A stretch of 7,548 bases of DNA from an uncultured Collinsella sp. (GTDB lineage: Bacteria > Actinomycetota > Coriobacteriia > Coriobacteriales > Coriobacteriaceae): the NCBI GenBank assembly GCA_900754435.1, contig CAAECT010000263.1:1-7548 (forward strand). The letters run 5' to 3'. Made by a program: the position numbers and the translations under genes. Below are positions 6,423 to 7,548 of this stretch, piece by piece. Numbering within the stretch: the first letter of the stretch is position 1; each line of letters begins with the position of its first letter. The notes below the pieces were generated by a model. That model was given only the letters and a program-made list of their open reading frames with translations, was not told the origin of the DNA and searched no databases.

Positions 6423-7280
6423 ATGGCACTTGTTACCACCGAAAAGATGCTCAAGGACGCTCAGGCCGGCCACTACGCTGTTGGTGCTTTCAACGTCGAG
6501 AACCTCGAGTTTGTTATGGCCGTTCTGGCCGCTGCCGAGGAGACCAAGTCCCCCGTCATCATGCAGACCACCCCGGGCACCATCAAGACCGCTGGTCTGG
6601 ACTACTTCTACGGCATGGTCAAGGCTGCCGCCGAGCGCGCTTCCGTGCCCGTCGCTCTGCACCTCGACCACGGCGATGGCTATGACCGCTGCATGCAGGC
6701 TTTCCGCACGGGCTACACCTCTGTCATGATTGACGGTTCGCACGAGTCCTTCGAGGACAACATCGCCCTGACCAAGTCCGTCGCCGACGCTGGCCGCGCC
6801 ATGGGCGTGCCCGTCGAGGCCGAGCTCGGTAAGGTTGGTGGCAAGGAGGACGACGGTCCCGCGGTTGAGGGCGAGAGCCCCTACACCGATCCTGCCGAGG
6901 CCAAGGAGTTCGTCGAGCGTACCGGCTGCACCTCCCTCGCTATTGGCGTTGGCACCAGCCACGGCGTGTACACGAGCGATCCGCACATCGAGCAGTCCGT
7001 GGTCAAGGCTATCCGCGACGCCGTCGACGTGCCGCTGGTTCTGCACGGCACCTCCGGTGTGCCCGATGAGCAGGTTGCCGAGGCTGTGAAGAACGGCATC
7101 TGCAAGGTTAACTACGCCACCGAGCTGCGTCAGGCCTACACCAAGGGCTTCATGGCCTACATGGCCGAGAACCCTGCCTGCTTCGATCCCAAGAAGCCGG
7201 CCAAGGAGGGCATGCGTGAGATCACCGAGCTGGTTAAGATCCGCATGACCAACCTCAACTCTGTGGGCAAAGCAGAGTAA
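6423..7280 (+). CDS. Class II ketose-bisphosphate aldolase (tagatose-/fructose-1,6-bisphosphate aldolase)
   Basis: A 285-residue zinc-dependent aldolase that cleaves a ketose 1,6-bisphosphate to dihydroxyacetone phosphate and glyceraldehyde-3-phosphate. Catalytic D82 and zinc ligands H83, H180 and H208 are all present, in LHLDHGD, GTSHGVY and LVLHGTSG, as is N230 in GICKVNYATEL. TPGT at 51-53, VEAELGKVGGKEDD at about 131-144 and the numbering match the GatY/KbaY tagatose-bisphosphate group more closely than Bacillus-type FbaA, which differs around the TPGT and ATEL blocks. Codons are strongly biased to C-ending forms, suggesting high expression, which would also suit the main glycolytic aldolase. 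The ATG at 6423 follows AGAGGAG (6407-6413) by 9 bases; in-frame ATGs upstream at 6273 and 6336 lack ribosome sites and extend past the family start. The divergent DeoR-family gene is its probable regulator. Class II aldolase is certain; the sugar is not. Confidence 0.93.
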   Translation: MALVTTEKMLKDAQAGHYAVGAFNVENLEFVMAVLAAAEETKSPVIMQTTPGTIKTAGLDYFYGMVKAAAERASVPVALHLDHGDGYDRCMQAFRTGYTSVMIDGSHESFEDNIALTKSVADAGRAMGVPVEAELGKVGGKEDDGPAVEGESPYTDPAEAKEFVERTGCTSLAIGVGTSHGVYTSDPHIEQSVVKAIRDAVDVPLVLHGTSGVPDEQVAEAVKNGICKVNYATELRQAYTKGFMAYMAENPACFDPKKPAKEGMREITELVKIRMTNLNSVGKAE

Positions 7281-7358
7281 CAGCAAGGGTACCCTGATCC
7301 CACCGGGCCGTCCGGAAACGGAAAAGGGCCTATCTCTCAGAACGTCCTCGGACATGTC

Positions 7359-7395
7359 GGAAGCCCCGCTGCGCGCTACGCGCTGCGGGGCTTCC
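7359..7395. terminator. GC-rich hairpin between convergent genes, possible terminator
   Basis: GGAAGCCCCGCTGCGCG (7359-7375) pairs with CGCGCTGCGGGGCTTCC (7379-7395), with one T-T mismatch and a 3-base loop. It lies 78 bases after the aldolase stop and 15 bases from the end of the minus-strand gene on the right, so it could serve both. Neither side has a real T-tract, so it may instead be a transcript-stabilising hairpin or a dispersed repeat. Positions 7281-7358 show nothing else I can name. Confidence 0.45.
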
Positions 7396-7410
7396 TCCGT
7401 CCTGACGCTC

Positions 7411-7548
7411 CTATTTGGCAAGGTGTTTTTTAGAATCCGTTTTGCGCTCGGCCTCGAAGGCCTGCCTGTCCCAATCGAGCGGAAGTCCGGCCTCGACCCA
7501 TGCCTCGTAGGCCCTCCTTATGGGCTTGAGCTCCCTTTGGCCCCTCTC
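7411..7548 (-). CDS. C-terminal end of an unrecognised protein entering from the right edge
   Basis: The minus strand is open from the window edge to a TAG at 7413-7411, giving 45 codons. The peptide is highly charged and helical in character, with many Arg, Lys and Glu residues and an AYEAWVEAGLPLDWDRQAF stretch ending in a lysine-rich tail (KTDSKKHLAK). Codon use fits a real gene better than the alternative open frame on the same strand, which yields a Gly/Arg-rich peptide. I do not recognise the family. The gene converges with the aldolase gene and ends next to the 7359-7395 hairpin. Too little is visible to assign function, or to say whether it is part of a mobile element. Confidence 0.6.
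   Translation of the reverse strand, partial: ERGQRELKPIRRAYEAWVEAGLPLDWDRQAFEAERKTDSKKHLAK

Noticed and set aside
6297..7421. 374-codon minus-strand open frame opposite the aldolase gene
   Set aside because: It is antisense to an aldolase with all catalytic residues; composition is typical of a shadow frame.

Overview
The window reads as ordinary chromosome from a high-GC, Gram-positive gut anaerobe. Collinsella or a close relative in the Coriobacteriia is my best guess. The reasons are GC-rich codon use in every gene, good Shine-Dalgarno sites, a Firmicutes/Coriobacteria-style type 2 GalT, and an oxygen-scavenging flavodiiron protein typical of anaerobes. The genus is an inference from style and recalled sequence features; no search was run.

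Layout from left to right. (1) Positions 1-2560, minus strand: a galK-galT operon of the Leloir pathway. galK (galactokinase) is complete; galT (type 2 galactose-1-phosphate uridylyltransferase) overlaps it by one base (TAATG) and runs off the left edge. (2) Positions 2561-2897: a divergent control region of 337 bases with two identical 17-bp sites in opposite orientation and a third, 13-bp copy. (3) Positions 2898-3929, plus strand: a LacI/GalR-family repressor, the likely owner of those sites. (4) Positions 4059-5216, plus strand: a stand-alone A-type flavoprotein (flavodiiron oxygen/NO reductase) with its own extended -10 promoter and a strong terminator at 5243-5282. (5) Positions 5285-6088, minus strand: a DeoR-family sugar-phosphate-sensing repressor. 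(6) Positions 6089-6422: a second divergent control region (334 bases), AT-rich, with two inverted repeats. (7) Positions 6423-7280, plus strand: a class II ketose-bisphosphate aldolase whose sequence is closest to the tagatose-bisphosphate aldolase (GatY/KbaY) type. (8) Positions 7359-7395: a GC-rich hairpin between convergent genes. (9) Positions 7411-7548, minus strand: the last 45 codons of an unrecognised protein that enters from the right.

Functionally there are two sugar modules, each with a local repressor transcribed divergently from its target. GalK and GalT turn galactose into galactose-1-phosphate and UDP-galactose/glucose-1-phosphate, probably under the LacI-type repressor. The aldolase splits a ketose 1,6-bisphosphate into triose phosphates, probably under the DeoR-type repressor. 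The flavodiiron protein between them is an unrelated oxidative or nitrosative stress defence gene. I found no tRNA, rRNA, CRISPR array, insertion sequence or clearly novel system. The points most worth checking are the operator geometry upstream of galK, the palindrome over the flavoprotein promoter, and the substrate of the aldolase.
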